A stretch of 64,000 bases of DNA from Trichloromonas sp034006665 (GTDB lineage Bacteria; Desulfobacterota; Desulfuromonadia; Desulfuromonadales; Trichloromonadaceae), in assembly GCF_034006665.1 (NCBI RefSeq), contig NZ_JAVESI010000004.1:62001-126000 (forward strand), in the 5' to 3' direction. Position numbers and translations under genes: made by a program. Positions 40,223-49,947 of the stretch are shown here, piece by piece. Position 1 is the first letter of the stretch. Every line of letters starts with the position of its first letter. Under the pieces are notes generated by a model. The model ran no database searches and was not told the origin of the DNA. It saw nothing but the letters and a program-made list of their open reading frames with translations.

Positions 40223-41110
40223 TCAGCCCCGGGGATGATGCCGCTCGTGGATTTGCCGGAGACGTTCCCGGGTGACCTGAGTGTAGATCTGGGTGGTAGA
40301 GATGTCCACATGCCCGAGCAGGGTCTGCACCGAGCGCAGATCAGCGCCGTTTTCGAGCAGATGGGTAGCGAAGGAATGGCGCAGAGTGTGGGGGGAAATC
40401 TCTTTTAATATTCCGGCCTCGGCAGCACGGCGCTTAATAATCTTCCAGAAGCCCTGCCGTGTCAACCCCTTGCCGGCACGGTTGAGAAAAATGCGGGGGT
40501 CGTTGCCGCTTCCGGCGAAGTGGGGACGGGATTCGACCAGATAGAGGCGCAACTCATCGCTCGCCGGCTCCCCAAGGGGGACGATGCGCTGCTTGCTCCC
40601 CTTGCCGAAAACCCGCACATAACCCACATCGAGCTGCAAGTCGGAAAGTCTCAGGCCGACCAGCTCGGATACCCGCAGGCCGGTGGCATAGAGGACCTCC
40701 AGCATGGCCCGATCGCGCCGGTCGCGAGGCTCGATCCCGGCCGGCGCGGCGAGCAGGCGCTCGACCTCGGCTGGGGAGAGGGCATGGGGAAGCAGACGCG
40801 GGGTCTTGGGCGCTTCGATGAGAGCGGCGGGATGGCTCGCCGTCATCCCCTCGACGAAGAGGAACTTGTGGAACATGCGCACCGCGGTGAGTTTGCGCGC
40901 CCGACTGCGCGGTGCCAGCCCGCTTTCCCGCAAATGTCCGAGATAGCCGAGAATCGCGGTCGGGGTCACGGCCTCGGGGTCACGTATGCCTCGTTGGGAG
41001 AGATATTCCAGGTAATGGGCAAGATCCCGCCCGTAGGCATCAAGGGTATGGGCCGAGAGCCCTTTTTCCACCAAAAGCAGGTTCAGGAAGTGATCGAGAA
41101 GTGCATCCAT
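40223..41110 (-). CDS. xerD: Tyrosine recombinase XerD
   Basis: Site-specific recombinase of 295 residues that resolves chromosome dimers at dif. The N-terminal SAM-like core-binding domain spans about 1-90. The catalytic residues are complete: Arg in YATGLRVSELVGL, Lys in GKGSKQRIVPL, HTLRHSFATHLL (His and Arg), His in LLGHVDISTTQIYT and the Tyr nucleophile there. The length, EKGLSAHTLDAYGRDL start and core-gene setting argue for the housekeeping XerD rather than an integrase. It follows glnD by 16 bases. Confidence 0.92.
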   Translation of the reverse strand: MDALLDHFLNLLLVEKGLSAHTLDAYGRDLAHYLEYLSQRGIRDPEAVTPTAILGYLGHLRESGLAPRSRARKLTAVRMFHKFLFVEGMTASHPAALIEAPKTPRLLPHALSPAEVERLLAAPAGIEPRDRRDRAMLEVLYATGLRVSELVGLRLSDLQLDVGYVRVFGKGSKQRIVPLGEPASDELRLYLVESRPHFAGSGNDPRIFLNRAGKGLTRQGFWKIIKRRAAEAGILKEISPHTLRHSFATHLLENGADLRSVQTLLGHVDISTTQIYTQVTRERLRQIHERHHPRG

Positions 41111-41126
41111 AAGCGGTCACCGGCAC

Positions 41127-43853
41127 CTATCCGGCGCTCTTCTCCTCGACCTCCAGCTCCGCCAATCCCGCCAGCAACCTTCCGCGAATCTCCTCCAGCT
41201 TCTCCGCTGCGGTCACCTTGTGACCGAAAATGTCCTGCACATAGAAGGTGTCGGAAACCTGGTCGACCTTGGTGGAAATCTTCGCTACACCGATGTAGAG
41301 ACCCAGTTCCTTGAGGGCTTTGGTGATCCGGTAAAGCACGCCGACCCGATCCTGGGCGTAGATGTCGATAACCGTGTATTCGTCGGAAACCTCATTGTCG
41401 ATTTCCACCCGGTTGGTGAACTTGGGGCGGGGGCGGGAGGGGGGAAGATTCGAGCGGTGGCGCTTACGCACCAGTTCGTCGACCCGTACCCGCCCCTGGA
41501 TCACCGCTTCGAGATCTTCTTCGACCTTGCGCCACTTCTCGTCATTTTCCACCAGATCGCCGGCGGCGCCGCTGACCTGAAGGACATCGATGGCAATGCC
41601 GTTATTCAAGGTGTTGATCTGGGCGCCGAGGATGTTGATGCCGTTGGCGGCCATAACTCCGGCGATTTTTGAAAAGAGTCCGGGAATATCGAGAGTTGAG
41701 ATGGAAAGCTGGGTATAGCTGCCCTGGGGCTCCTGCTCGACCTTCATCGCCAGGGTGCGGTTCTTGCGGCTGAAGGCCAGCCGCAAATGTTCGGCAATGA
41801 CCGCCGAACGGTTGGAGAGGACGTAACGGGTCGACATCTCCTTGAGAGCATCCTGTACGACACGCTTGCCAAATTCTTCCTCGAGCAGACCTACCACTTT
41901 GCGCTTGCGGTTGCGGACCTTTTCCGAACGCTGCTCCAGCTGAAAATTGCCCCGTTCCAGCACCTGATAGGTCTTTTCATACAGTTCCTTGAGGAGAAAG
42001 CCTTTCCAGTCGGACCAGACATCGGGACCGACTGCGCGCAGATCGGCGAAGGTGAGCAGATAGAGCATGTTGAGGTTTTCACTCATGCCCATGGTCCGGG
42101 CGAACTGCATGATCAGCTTATCGTCGTGCAGGTCACGGCGCTGGGCAATATGGGACATGTCGAGATGCCGGCGCACCAGGAACTCGAGGCGAGCGCTGTC
42201 CTCCTTGTTCAGCCCCATGCGCCGGGCGAGAGTCGGAATCATGTCCGCCCCTTTGTTGCAGTGATCCCGCCCTTCCCCCTTGCCGATATCGTGCAGCAAC
42301 ACCGCCAAAAGCAGCAGCCCACGCTTTTCGATTTCCCCGGCGACCTTGGTCAACAGCGGCGCCGTCTCCCGATATTCCCCGAGCCAGAGTTTGGCGATCT
42401 CCTCCACGGCGAAAAGGCTGTGCACATCCACCGTGTAGATATGATAGGCGTCGTACTGCACTTTGCAAAAAATTCGCCCGAACTCGGGGATGAATTTGTT
42501 GAGGAAGCGCAGGTGGTGCATCTCTTTGAGGGTGGCCGCCAAGCCTTGGGGATGGCGCAGAATTTCCAGGAAATCTTCATTGATTGTCCGGCTTCGCCGT
42601 ACCCGGTCGTTGATATGCCTGAGGTTGTCGCGAATCAGGCCTTTCAGGGCTACGCTCAGTTTGACCCCGTGCCGCTGGGAAAGGAGAAAAGCGCGCATCA
42701 TGCGCGCCGGATCCTTCTCGAAAAGATCGCCCTGGCTCACCTGGAGTTCGCCATGCAGGATGAAAAAACCGGGTTCCACGGTGCGCCGGGTGAAGTAGCC
42801 GAAGATCCCGGTTTTCGGTTCGCTGCCGCGCACCGCCTTGCCGAGCAGGCTGGAGGCGATGTGCTCGGTCTCGGTGGCGTGGGCGTAAAAATCCTGCATG
42901 AACTGCTCTACCGCCAGCCCCTTGCGGTCATCCTTGTAGCCGAAAAAGCGGGCGAGCTTTTCCTGCTTGTCGAAATGCAGTTGCTCGTTCTTGCGCGGCG
43001 ACAGGAAGTGAAGCTCGTTGCGCACCCGCCAGAGATAATCGAGGGCCGCCTCATAGGCCTCCCCCTCCTGCTCGCTGATCACTCCTTTAATAATGAGATC
43101 GCGCAGGGAACGGGCCTTGAACTTGACCCGCGCCACCCAGAGGGCGGTTTGCAGGTCGCGCAATCCTCCTTCTCCCTCTTTGATGTTGGGTTCGAGCAAA
43201 TAGACGGAGGAACCGTACTTGTGCAGACGCCTCTCGTTCTCCTGCAGTTTCTCGTCAATAAAAGCGCGGCTGTTCTGGCTCAGCACCTTCTGGTAGACCT
43301 TGCGCTCGTATTCGCCATAGAGTTCCTCATCGCCAACCAGGAAGCGGGAATCAAGCAGGGCGGTACGCGCCGTGATGTCCTTGGCCGCCATGTCGAGACA
43401 GTCCTGCTCGGTGCGCACGCTGTGCCCGGGCGGCAGGCCAAGATCCCAGAGTAGATAAAGCATACGTTCGGAAAGGAGTTCGGCGAAGGAGCGATCCTTG
43501 CCGCTGTAATAGAACATCAGGTCGATGTCCGAATGGGGGTTAAGTTCCCCCCGACCGTAGCCGCCGATGGCGATAAGGGCGCAGGAACCGACCTGCGCCG
43601 CCGGTACGTCAGCGAGAATGCTGCGGTAGAGGTTGCGCAGCAAGGTGTCGGTCATCGAAGTGAGACTGCCGACGACCTGCCGTCCCGAGCCCCCCCCTTC
43701 ATGCTTCGCGCGGATACGGGAACGGTGGTAATCGAGATAGGCACAGCCGGCGATCAAGAGCAAAGAGCGCCGCTCCTCATAAGGGATGGCCGGGTCGGTG
43801 AGCAGTTCCCGGGAGAAAAAGGACTCAGTGCGTTCGGTAGGTTCGAGGGTCAT
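41127..43853 (-). CDS. glnD: [Protein-PII] uridylyltransferase / uridylyl-removing enzyme
   Basis: Nitrogen sensor that adds UMP to, or removes it from, PII proteins according to glutamine level. It has 908 residues. The nucleotidyltransferase motif is IGGYGRGELNPHSDIDLMFYY (conserved G-G and D-x-D), followed by the GlnD-specific linker, an HD domain with LLHDIGKGEGRDHCNKG, and two C-terminal ACT domains (starting near STLDIPGLFSKIAGVM and YAQDRVGVLYRITKAL) that bind glutamine. Its start overlaps the amidase stop as ATGA. Targets (glnB/glnK) are not in the window. Confidence 0.95.
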   Translation of the reverse strand: MTLEPTERTESFFSRELLTDPAIPYEERRSLLLIAGCAYLDYHRSRIRAKHEGGGSGRQVVGSLTSMTDTLLRNLYRSILADVPAAQVGSCALIAIGGYGRGELNPHSDIDLMFYYSGKDRSFAELLSERMLYLLWDLGLPPGHSVRTEQDCLDMAAKDITARTALLDSRFLVGDEELYGEYERKVYQKVLSQNSRAFIDEKLQENERRLHKYGSSVYLLEPNIKEGEGGLRDLQTALWVARVKFKARSLRDLIIKGVISEQEGEAYEAALDYLWRVRNELHFLSPRKNEQLHFDKQEKLARFFGYKDDRKGLAVEQFMQDFYAHATETEHIASSLLGKAVRGSEPKTGIFGYFTRRTVEPGFFILHGELQVSQGDLFEKDPARMMRAFLLSQRHGVKLSVALKGLIRDNLRHINDRVRRSRTINEDFLEILRHPQGLAATLKEMHHLRFLNKFIPEFGRIFCKVQYDAYHIYTVDVHSLFAVEEIAKLWLGEYRETAPLLTKVAGEIEKRGLLLLAVLLHDIGKGEGRDHCNKGADMIPTLARRMGLNKEDSARLEFLVRRHLDMSHIAQRRDLHDDKLIMQFARTMGMSENLNMLYLLTFADLRAVGPDVWSDWKGFLLKELYEKTYQVLERGNFQLEQRSEKVRNRKRKVVGLLEEEFGKRVVQDALKEMSTRYVLSNRSAVIAEHLRLAFSRKNRTLAMKVEQEPQGSYTQLSISTLDIPGLFSKIAGVMAANGINILGAQINTLNNGIAIDVLQVSGAAGDLVENDEKWRKVEEDLEAVIQGRVRVDELVRKRHRSNLPPSRPRPKFTNRVEIDNEVSDEYTVIDIYAQDRVGVLYRITKALKELGLYIGVAKISTKVDQVSDTFYVQDIFGHKVTAAEKLEEIRGRLLAGLAELEVEEKSAG

Positions 43854-45637
43854 CTGCCGGCCACCTGTCTGAGAGCCGAGGCGTAGTTGCGCACTCCCTT
43901 GACGATTGCGGCGCTCGTCTCTTGCTGAAAGTCACGACTGGCCAGACGCGTTTCCTCCCGCTTGTGGCTGATGAAGGCCGCCTCCACCAAAACCGAGGGC
44001 ATGGTCGCACCGACCAGCACGTAAAAAGGCCCTTGCTTCACCCCCAGGTCACGGATATCCGGATAGTGCCCCTTCAGGTCGCGGACCAGGGCATTCTGGA
44101 TCTCCGCCGCCAGGCGACTCGACTCGTTGATCTTGGCATTGGCCATGAGGTCGAAGAGGATCAACTCGAGATCGCCGACCTGTTTGAGGGAGGTGCCGTT
44201 TTCCCGGGCAGCGACGGCGGCGGCCTTATCGTTCTTGGAAAAATTCAAATAGTAAGTCTCCACCCCGTAAGCGCTCTTGTTGTGGCTGGCGTTGGCATGG
44301 ACGGAGATGAAGAGATCGGCGCCGACCTTGTTGGCGATAGCGGTGCGCTCCTCCAGGGGAAGGAAGACATCCCGGTCGCGGGTCAAAATGACCTCGCAGC
44401 CCAGTTCCCGCTCCAGCTCGGATTTGAGCAGCTTGGCGATGGACAGGGTGACCTGCTTTTCTTGAAGACCCGACGGGCCGATGGCGCCGGGATCCTTGCC
44501 ACCATGTCCGGCATCGACGACGATCCGTCGCAGTCCCTCGACCGGAACCGGCGCGGGCGCCTTGCGCGGAACCTTCACGGGCTTGTGCACAACCGGCGGT
44601 AAAATTTTCGCCGGCGGGGCAACCGGTTTCTTCTCCGGCGGCGAGAGGGCGCGCAATTCCGGTCCGGGTGCGGCGCTCAGCATCGCCTGGGCGTCGCCGT
44701 AGACATCAATGACGATGCGATAGGGATCGGGCAGGGTAAAGGTTTTGTAGCTATGGTAGGCGACCAGGTCGAGAACCACGCGCATGGTCGTCGGATCGAA
44801 GCGGGCGGCCCGCACCTGACGCAGTAAACCGTCCTCGACCTTGATCTGTTCCACCAGATTCGCCGCCGGACTGACTTTTTTGATGTCGAGATAGATTCGG
44901 GGCGGCAGACCGTTCTTGGCATCGGCGGGAAGGACGTTGGTGGAAAACTCCGGCTGTCCCGCAAGGTCAAGAACAACACGGGTATAGCCCGGCTTCGACC
45001 AATAACGCAGACCGTTCAACTGCGCCACGCCGGCCTCCGCTGGGACAGGCGCGGTCGCCGGAGAAGGCGCCGGCAGCTCAGCGCTCTTTGCCGGAGCCGA
45101 TGCAACGGGAGCGACATCGACCGGAGGCGCCGGCGGTGCAAAGGCGATGAGCGCCACCGCCCGGCTCCGCGCCCGGGGGAGCATATCGCCTTCAGGATAG
45201 CGCTCGACCACCGCCTGATAGCGGAGGTAGGCCAAATCTTTCTGTTCAAGGAGCGTTTCGTAAATGCCGCCTGCGGCGAAAAGGGCGTCGTCGGCCAAGG
45301 ACGATGCCGGATAGCTTTCCGCCACCTGCTCGAAGAGCCGAACGGCGGCACCGGCATCCCCGGGATTGCGGGAAACATCATAGAGTTCGCGGGTAGCCCG
45401 GGCCGCCATGAAGAGGCCATCAGCGCCGTGCGTCCCTTGCGGATATTTTTCCGTGACCGCCTCGAAGCTACGGATCACCCCCTCCCACTGGTCGCGATGG
45501 AGCTTCTTCCGGGGCGAATCGACCAGCCGCGTGTAGTTCTCCCTGGCCTTGACGTAGGCCGCATCGGAGGCATCCCCAAAAACCTGGGCGGGAAACAGGA
45601 AAAGACTGAGCAAAACCGCGAAAAGCAAAGATCTCAT
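43850..45637 (-). CDS. amiC: N-acetylmuramoyl-L-alanine amidase with AMIN domain
   Basis: Periplasmic peptidoglycan amidase that splits daughter cells. It has 595 residues. Signal peptide 1-21; TPR-like helical region about 25-160 (YPQGTHGADGLFMAAR, ALFAAGGIYETLL); Pro/Ala linker; AMIN domain about 205-315 (targets septal wall); second Pro-rich linker; Amidase_3 catalytic domain about 370-590 with zinc ligand His378 in VVDAGHGGKDPGA, SVHANASHN and the catalytic Glu in VLVEAAFISHK. The TPR-like N-terminal addition is absent from E. coli AmiC. It lies between mutS and glnD, three bases after the first and overlapping the second. AmiC is the closest E. coli name, used here loosely. Confidence 0.9.
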   Translation of the reverse strand: MRSLLFAVLLSLFLFPAQVFGDASDAAYVKARENYTRLVDSPRKKLHRDQWEGVIRSFEAVTEKYPQGTHGADGLFMAARATRELYDVSRNPGDAGAAVRLFEQVAESYPASSLADDALFAAGGIYETLLEQKDLAYLRYQAVVERYPEGDMLPRARSRAVALIAFAPPAPPVDVAPVASAPAKSAELPAPSPATAPVPAEAGVAQLNGLRYWSKPGYTRVVLDLAGQPEFSTNVLPADAKNGLPPRIYLDIKKVSPAANLVEQIKVEDGLLRQVRAARFDPTTMRVVLDLVAYHSYKTFTLPDPYRIVIDVYGDAQAMLSAAPGPELRALSPPEKKPVAPPAKILPPVVHKPVKVPRKAPAPVPVEGLRRIVVDAGHGGKDPGAIGPSGLQEKQVTLSIAKLLKSELERELGCEVILTRDRDVFLPLEERTAIANKVGADLFISVHANASHNKSAYGVETYYLNFSKNDKAAAVAARENGTSLKQVGDLELILFDLMANAKINESSRLAAEIQNALVRDLKGHYPDIRDLGVKQGPFYVLVGATMPSVLVEAAFISHKREETRLASRDFQQETSAAIVKGVRNYASALRQVAGR

Positions 45638-45640
45638 GGA

Positions 45641-48256
45641 TTACACCAGAGCCTTGAGTTCATCCAACAGATTGAGGGCCTGCAAAGGGGTCAGAAGTTG
45701 CACGTCGAGTTCCGCCAACCGTTGTCGCAAGGGATCGGCGGCACTGTCAAAAAGGGAAAGTTGAGGCGAGGCCGCGACCTTTTTACGCCCCTTGCCCCGA
45801 GCCAGGCGCGGCTCCCCTTCCCTCTCGAATTCCCCCGATTCGAGATTTTTCAACACCTCACGGGCGCGCTCGATCACCTGCCGGGGGAGCCCGGCGAGGC
45901 GGGCGACCTGGATGCCGTAGGAATGGCTCGCCCCGCCTTCGACGATCTTGCGCAGGAAGATGATCTGCTCGTTCCATTCCTTGACGGCGATGTTGCAGTT
46001 CCGCACCCGCTCGCGGGTCAGGGCAAGATCGATCAGTTCGTGATAATGGGTGGCGAAGAGGGTCTTGGCCGCCACCTCGGGGACGTCATGGAGGTATTCG
46101 GCCACCGCCCAGGCAATGCTGAGGCCGTCGAAGGTCGAGGTGCCCCGGCCGATCTCGTCAAGGACGATGAGGCTGCGCGGGGTGGCGTGACGAAGGATAT
46201 TGGCCGCCTCGGTCATTTCCACCATGAAGGTCGACTGACCGCGGGCCAGGTTGTCGCTCGCTCCGACCCGGGTAAAGATACGGTCGACTACCCCAATGCG
46301 GGCGGTTTTCGCCGGCACCAGACTACCCATTTGCGCCATCAGCACGATCAACGCCACCTGGCGCATAAAAGTCGACTTGCCCGCCATGTTCGGCCCGGTA
46401 ATAATGAGAATCTGGTTTTCACGGGTATCCATCAGCACGTCGTTGGCGACGAAACGCTCAGACAGGCTCATCGTCTCGATGACCGGATGGCGCCCCTCGC
46501 GAATCTCCAGATCGCCGCTTTCACCCATCTCCGGCCGGACGTAGTTGCGCTCGTGAGCGAGATCGGCGAGGGCCGCGAAGACATCGAGCTCGGCAAGAGC
46601 GGCGGCGGTCGCCTGGATGCGCGCCCCTTCAGCCGCCACCTGTTGGCGGATTCCCTGAAAAAGATCGAATTCGAGCTGGGTCAGGCGCTCCTCGGCCCCC
46701 AGCACCTTCTCCTCATACTCTTTCAGAGCCGGGGTGATATAACGCTCGGCGTTGGCCAGAGTCTGGCGGCGCTGGTAATCCTCCGGCACTCGGGCGAGAT
46801 GGCTGCGGGTGATTTCGATATAGTAGCCGAAAACCTTATTGAAGCGAACCTTGAGCGAGGAAATACCGGTACGCTCCTTCTCCTGACTCTCCAGGCGGGC
46901 GATCCAGCCCTTACCCTCCCAACTGACGGCGCGCAGGTCGTCCAGTTCAGCATGGAAACCGTCGCGGATGATCCCGCCTTCACGCAGGACGAAGGGCGGA
47001 TCATCGACGATGCCGGTGGCAATGAGGGCGCGCAGATCCTCCAGAGGATCGATATTCCGCCGCAACTCACCCAGACGCGGACTTTCGCACACGGCGAGAA
47101 GATCGATGAGGTTAGGGAGCCGCTCCAGGGAAGCACGCAGCGCCGTGAGATCCTTGGCGTTGGCATGGGCCATGGAAATTTTGCCGTTGAGCCGCTCCAG
47201 ATCGTAGACGCCATCCAGGGATGCGCGCAGTTCGTCACGAAGCAGGCTCCTCTCCACCAACTCCGAGACGGCGGCGTGCCGGGCCCGGATCGGCTCGATG
47301 CGCAGCAGCGGCTGGTTGATCCAGTCTTTGAGCAGGCGCCCGCCCATGGCGGTGACGGTACGGTCAAGCACGCCGAGGAGCGAGCCCTTGCGCCGCCCGT
47401 CGTGAAGGGTGGCGGTCAACTCCAGATTGCGGCGGGTCGCCTCATCGAGAACCATGAAATCGCCGCCCTGGCTGGTGGTTGGCGGACGCAGATGGGGCAG
47501 AAGCCCTTTCTGGGTTTCTTCCAGATAATGGAGAACGCCGCCGGCGGCGCGAATCGCCCCGGTCAGCCCGGCGCAACCGAAAGTTTCCAGCGGGACGTCG
47601 TCGAAGGCGGCGTGCAACATCTCTTCCGCCCGGTCGGGAGCGAGCACCCAGTCGGGGAGCCATTCGATGCGCCGACCGTCGAGGATCGTGCCGAGCTCCT
47701 TGCGCAACGCTTCCCCCTCTTCCCCGGCCGCGAGCAACACCTCCCGGGGATTAAAGCGGGCCAGTTCGCCGCGCAGCCCTTCCCCTTCGGAAACCTCGGT
47801 CAGACGAAACTCACCCGTGGTGATATCGACCGCAGCCAGCCCGAATCGCCCCGGACGGCCCCCGGCGATGGCGAGCAGGTAGTTGTTTTCCTTGGGTTCG
47901 AGAGTGTCGGTGTCGACCACCAAGCCGGGGGAGACGACCCGCACCACTTCGCGGCGGACAATGCCCTTAGCGGCCTTGGGGTCTTCCACCTGTTCGCAGA
48001 TGGCGACCTTGTAGCCTTGCTCGACGAGACGGGCGATGTAGGGCTGACAGCTGTGATAAGGGATGCCGCAGAGGGGAACTTCTTCAGCCGCTCCTTTGTT
48101 GCGAGAAGTCAGGGTGATGTCAAGGACGCGGGAAGCCGTAACCGCATCGTCGAGAAACATTTCGTAGAAATCGCCAAGGCGGAAGAAGAGGATGGCATCG
48201 GGGTACTGTTCCTTGATTTCCAGGTACTGCCGCATCATGGGGGTGGTGCCGGTCAT
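45641..48256 (-). CDS. mutS: DNA mismatch repair protein MutS
   Basis: Mismatch-recognition ATPase. It has 871 residues from MTGTTPMMRQYLEIKEQYPD, the usual start of the family; an in-frame ATG 16 codons earlier (48304) is possible. The mismatch-binding motif FFRLGDFYEMF lies near residue 25; the C-terminal ATPase has Walker A GPNMAGKSTFMRQ, Walker B DEIGRGTSTFDGLS and the signature FATHYHEL. The end (LSLFDSAADPLRQRL) is the normal tail. It is the first gene of the minus-strand block through apgM and diverges from the plus-strand gene at 48473. mutL is not in the window. Confidence 0.95.
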   Translation of the reverse strand: MTGTTPMMRQYLEIKEQYPDAILFFRLGDFYEMFLDDAVTASRVLDITLTSRNKGAAEEVPLCGIPYHSCQPYIARLVEQGYKVAICEQVEDPKAAKGIVRREVVRVVSPGLVVDTDTLEPKENNYLLAIAGGRPGRFGLAAVDITTGEFRLTEVSEGEGLRGELARFNPREVLLAAGEEGEALRKELGTILDGRRIEWLPDWVLAPDRAEEMLHAAFDDVPLETFGCAGLTGAIRAAGGVLHYLEETQKGLLPHLRPPTTSQGGDFMVLDEATRRNLELTATLHDGRRKGSLLGVLDRTVTAMGGRLLKDWINQPLLRIEPIRARHAAVSELVERSLLRDELRASLDGVYDLERLNGKISMAHANAKDLTALRASLERLPNLIDLLAVCESPRLGELRRNIDPLEDLRALIATGIVDDPPFVLREGGIIRDGFHAELDDLRAVSWEGKGWIARLESQEKERTGISSLKVRFNKVFGYYIEITRSHLARVPEDYQRRQTLANAERYITPALKEYEEKVLGAEERLTQLEFDLFQGIRQQVAAEGARIQATAAALAELDVFAALADLAHERNYVRPEMGESGDLEIREGRHPVIETMSLSERFVANDVLMDTRENQILIITGPNMAGKSTFMRQVALIVLMAQMGSLVPAKTARIGVVDRIFTRVGASDNLARGQSTFMVEMTEAANILRHATPRSLIVLDEIGRGTSTFDGLSIAWAVAEYLHDVPEVAAKTLFATHYHELIDLALTRERVRNCNIAVKEWNEQIIFLRKIVEGGASHSYGIQVARLAGLPRQVIERAREVLKNLESGEFEREGEPRLARGKGRKKVAASPQLSLFDSAADPLRQRLAELDVQLLTPLQALNLLDELKALV

Positions 48257-48416
48257 GCCGCTGTCAACCTCGCCGTGCTCGAAGGGTTGGAAAGGCCGGA
48301 ACATTTTCCCGCCTTTCTTTCCCGCAAAAAATTAATCTTGGGTATGTTAGCAGAGGCAGGGAACCCTGTAAACTTTTTCCAGGTCGCTCCAACCCCCTCA
48401 TCCTTCCGCAAAAACC

Positions 48417-48445
48417 TTGACCGGGGCCGACCGGGATGCTAATAG
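48417..48445 (+). promoter_or_regulatory. Sigma70 promoter for the plus-strand pair at 48473-49905
   Basis: TTGACC (48417-48422), 17-base spacer, TAATAG (48440-48445). Initiation near 48452 gives a short leader containing AGGAG before the start at 48473. Confidence 0.65.
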
Positions 48446-48472
48446 GAAACGCCAACCCCAACAGGAGTTTTC

Positions 48473-48982
48473 ATGTCCAGCGCCGCAAATTTGACCGATT
48501 CCTGCCTCAATCGAGACAGTTACCGTCTCGCCGGCCTCGATGACGAAATCCGCGCCGATCAACTCTGTCACGAGCTTTTGCGCCATTGCTATCTGCATCT
48601 CGTCGAGAAACACGACCTTACCGCCGAAGAGGCCAGCCACCTCTGTTACGGCGTCAGCTACTTTCTCTGCGAATACCTCATTCCCGAAGCCCGCATCAAT
48701 CCCTTCGACCTCGGTGCCCGGGACGTGCGCCGCTTCGCCGGTCACTGGTACATTATCCGCAACATGGAACCGAATCTGATCGAGCTCACCGGTATTCTCG
48801 AAGGCATCCTCGCCTTCGCCGCCTTCTGCCGTGATCGGGAACTGATGACCGACGAACAGATCGCCGCCATCGAAACCGCCTGCGCCGAACTCGACTACTA
48901 CCGCGAGCGCATCAATAGTTTCTGGGCCATCGAGAAAGAGGGCTATGACGCCTGGCGGGCCGCCTGCCCCCTGCGGGACTGA
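48473..48982 (+). CDS. Unknown soluble protein, likely lineage-restricted
   Basis: A 169-residue protein with a clear ribosome site (AGGAG, six bases upstream) and promoter. It is acidic and mostly helical, starting MSSAANLTDSCLNRDSYRL, with blocks LCHELLRHCYLHLVEKHDLT and ARDVRRFAGHWYIIRNMEPNL. Several His and Cys residues (CHELLRHCYLH) could bind metal but form no motif I know. No signal or membrane segment. It precedes a CDF metal transporter by eight bases, so they share a transcript. A link to metal homeostasis is only suggested by this pairing. Confidence 0.72.
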   Translation: MSSAANLTDSCLNRDSYRLAGLDDEIRADQLCHELLRHCYLHLVEKHDLTAEEASHLCYGVSYFLCEYLIPEARINPFDLGARDVRRFAGHWYIIRNMEPNLIELTGILEGILAFAAFCRDRELMTDEQIAAIETACAELDYYRERINSFWAIEKEGYDAWRAACPLRD

Positions 48983-48990
48983 CTCCGGCC

Positions 48991-49905
48991 ATGGAGTACG
49001 CCCGCCTCAAGCTGCGCGCCGCCCGCACCTCCATCGCCGTCTCCTTAAGTCTGGCGCTGCTCAAGCTTGTCACCGGCATTCTCACCGGCTCGATGGCGGT
49101 CCTTGCCTCGGCCGTCGACAGCCTCCTCGACATCCTCATGTCGGGGGTCAACTACCTGGCGATCCACCAGGCCGACCAACCGGCGGACCAGGATCACCCC
49201 TTCGGTCACGGCAAATACGAAACCCTCGCCACTATCATCCAGGCCCTGATCATTACCCTTTCCGGCGCCTGGATCATCCTTGAATCGGTGCGCCGTCTCA
49301 TCGCCGGAACCGCCCTCACCGCCCTCACCAGCGGCATCCTGGCGCTGCTGGCGAGCACGGCGGCCTCCCTCGCCATCAGTCGCTACCTGCGGCGAATCGC
49401 CCAGCAAACCGACTCTTCGGCGCTCGCCGCCGACGCTCTGCATTTCGCCATGGATGTCTACTCCAACCTGGCCCTGTTCGCCGGACTTGTCATCATCCAG
49501 TTTGTGAACGTTCCCTGGCTCGACCCGGTCCTCTCCCTGCTGGTCGGCCTCTACATTATCAGCGAAGCGGTGAAACTGCTGCGCCACGGGCTGCGGGACG
49601 TACTCGACGAAGAACTGCCGCCGGAGATCCGCGACCGGATCATCGCGCTGATCGAGAGCTATCCGGACGAACGGATCGACTACCACAAGCTGCGCACCCG
49701 CCGGGCCGGTTCCCAGAAAATCATGGATTTTCACCTCAACGTCTGCAAGTACCTGACCGTGAAGGAGGCCCACGACATCGCCGACCGCCTGGAAAAAAGG
49801 ATAAAATCGGAAATTCGGGGCGCCGACGTCACCATTCACATTGAACCCTGCCAACGCCCCGACTGCCCGGGACGCGCCGCCTGCCAAAAAGAACGGGGCG
49901 CCTGA
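48991..49905 (+). CDS. Cation diffusion facilitator (CDF) transporter
   Basis: A 304-residue divalent-metal exporter of the inner membrane. About six membrane helices lie between residues 10 and 205. The metal-site residues are DxxxD in SAVDSLLDILMS (helix 2) and HxxxD in ALHFAMDVYSN (helix 5), the FieF-like set used for Zn or Fe. The conserved DHPFGHGKYE loop is present. The cytoplasmic C-terminal domain ends in a Cys-rich tail (CQRPDCPGRAAC), which may sense metal. Specificity cannot be read directly. There is no strong ribosome site; translation probably depends on coupling to the gene eight bases upstream. Confidence 0.9.
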   Translation: MEYARLKLRAARTSIAVSLSLALLKLVTGILTGSMAVLASAVDSLLDILMSGVNYLAIHQADQPADQDHPFGHGKYETLATIIQALIITLSGAWIILESVRRLIAGTALTALTSGILALLASTAASLAISRYLRRIAQQTDSSALAADALHFAMDVYSNLALFAGLVIIQFVNVPWLDPVLSLLVGLYIISEAVKLLRHGLRDVLDEELPPEIRDRIIALIESYPDERIDYHKLRTRRAGSQKIMDFHLNVCKYLTVKEAHDIADRLEKRIKSEIRGADVTIHIEPCQRPDCPGRAACQKERGA

Positions 49906-49914
49906 AGCGCCCCG
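49894..49914. terminator. Bidirectional hairpin between convergent genes
   Basis: Eight-bp stem CGGGGCGC/GCGCCCCG (49894-49901 with 49907-49914) overlapping the stop codon of the transporter. On the minus strand it is followed by GTTCTTTTT, a good terminator for the zinc-ribbon gene; on the plus strand the T-rich tract is about ten bases away. Confidence 0.65.
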
Positions 49915-49947
49915 CATGGTTTATCCGTTTTTCCCCCCTGCTCCCGC

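Noticed and set aside
40223..41110. Tyrosine recombinase as the integrase of a mobile island
   Set aside because: It lies in the conserved mutS-glnD-xerD-apgM block, has XerD length and motifs, and there is no tRNA target or direct repeat beside it.
45428..48442. 1004-codon plus-strand open frame opposite mutS and the amidase
   Set aside because: It spans two well-supported minus-strand genes in antisense; no ribosome site and no family resemblance.
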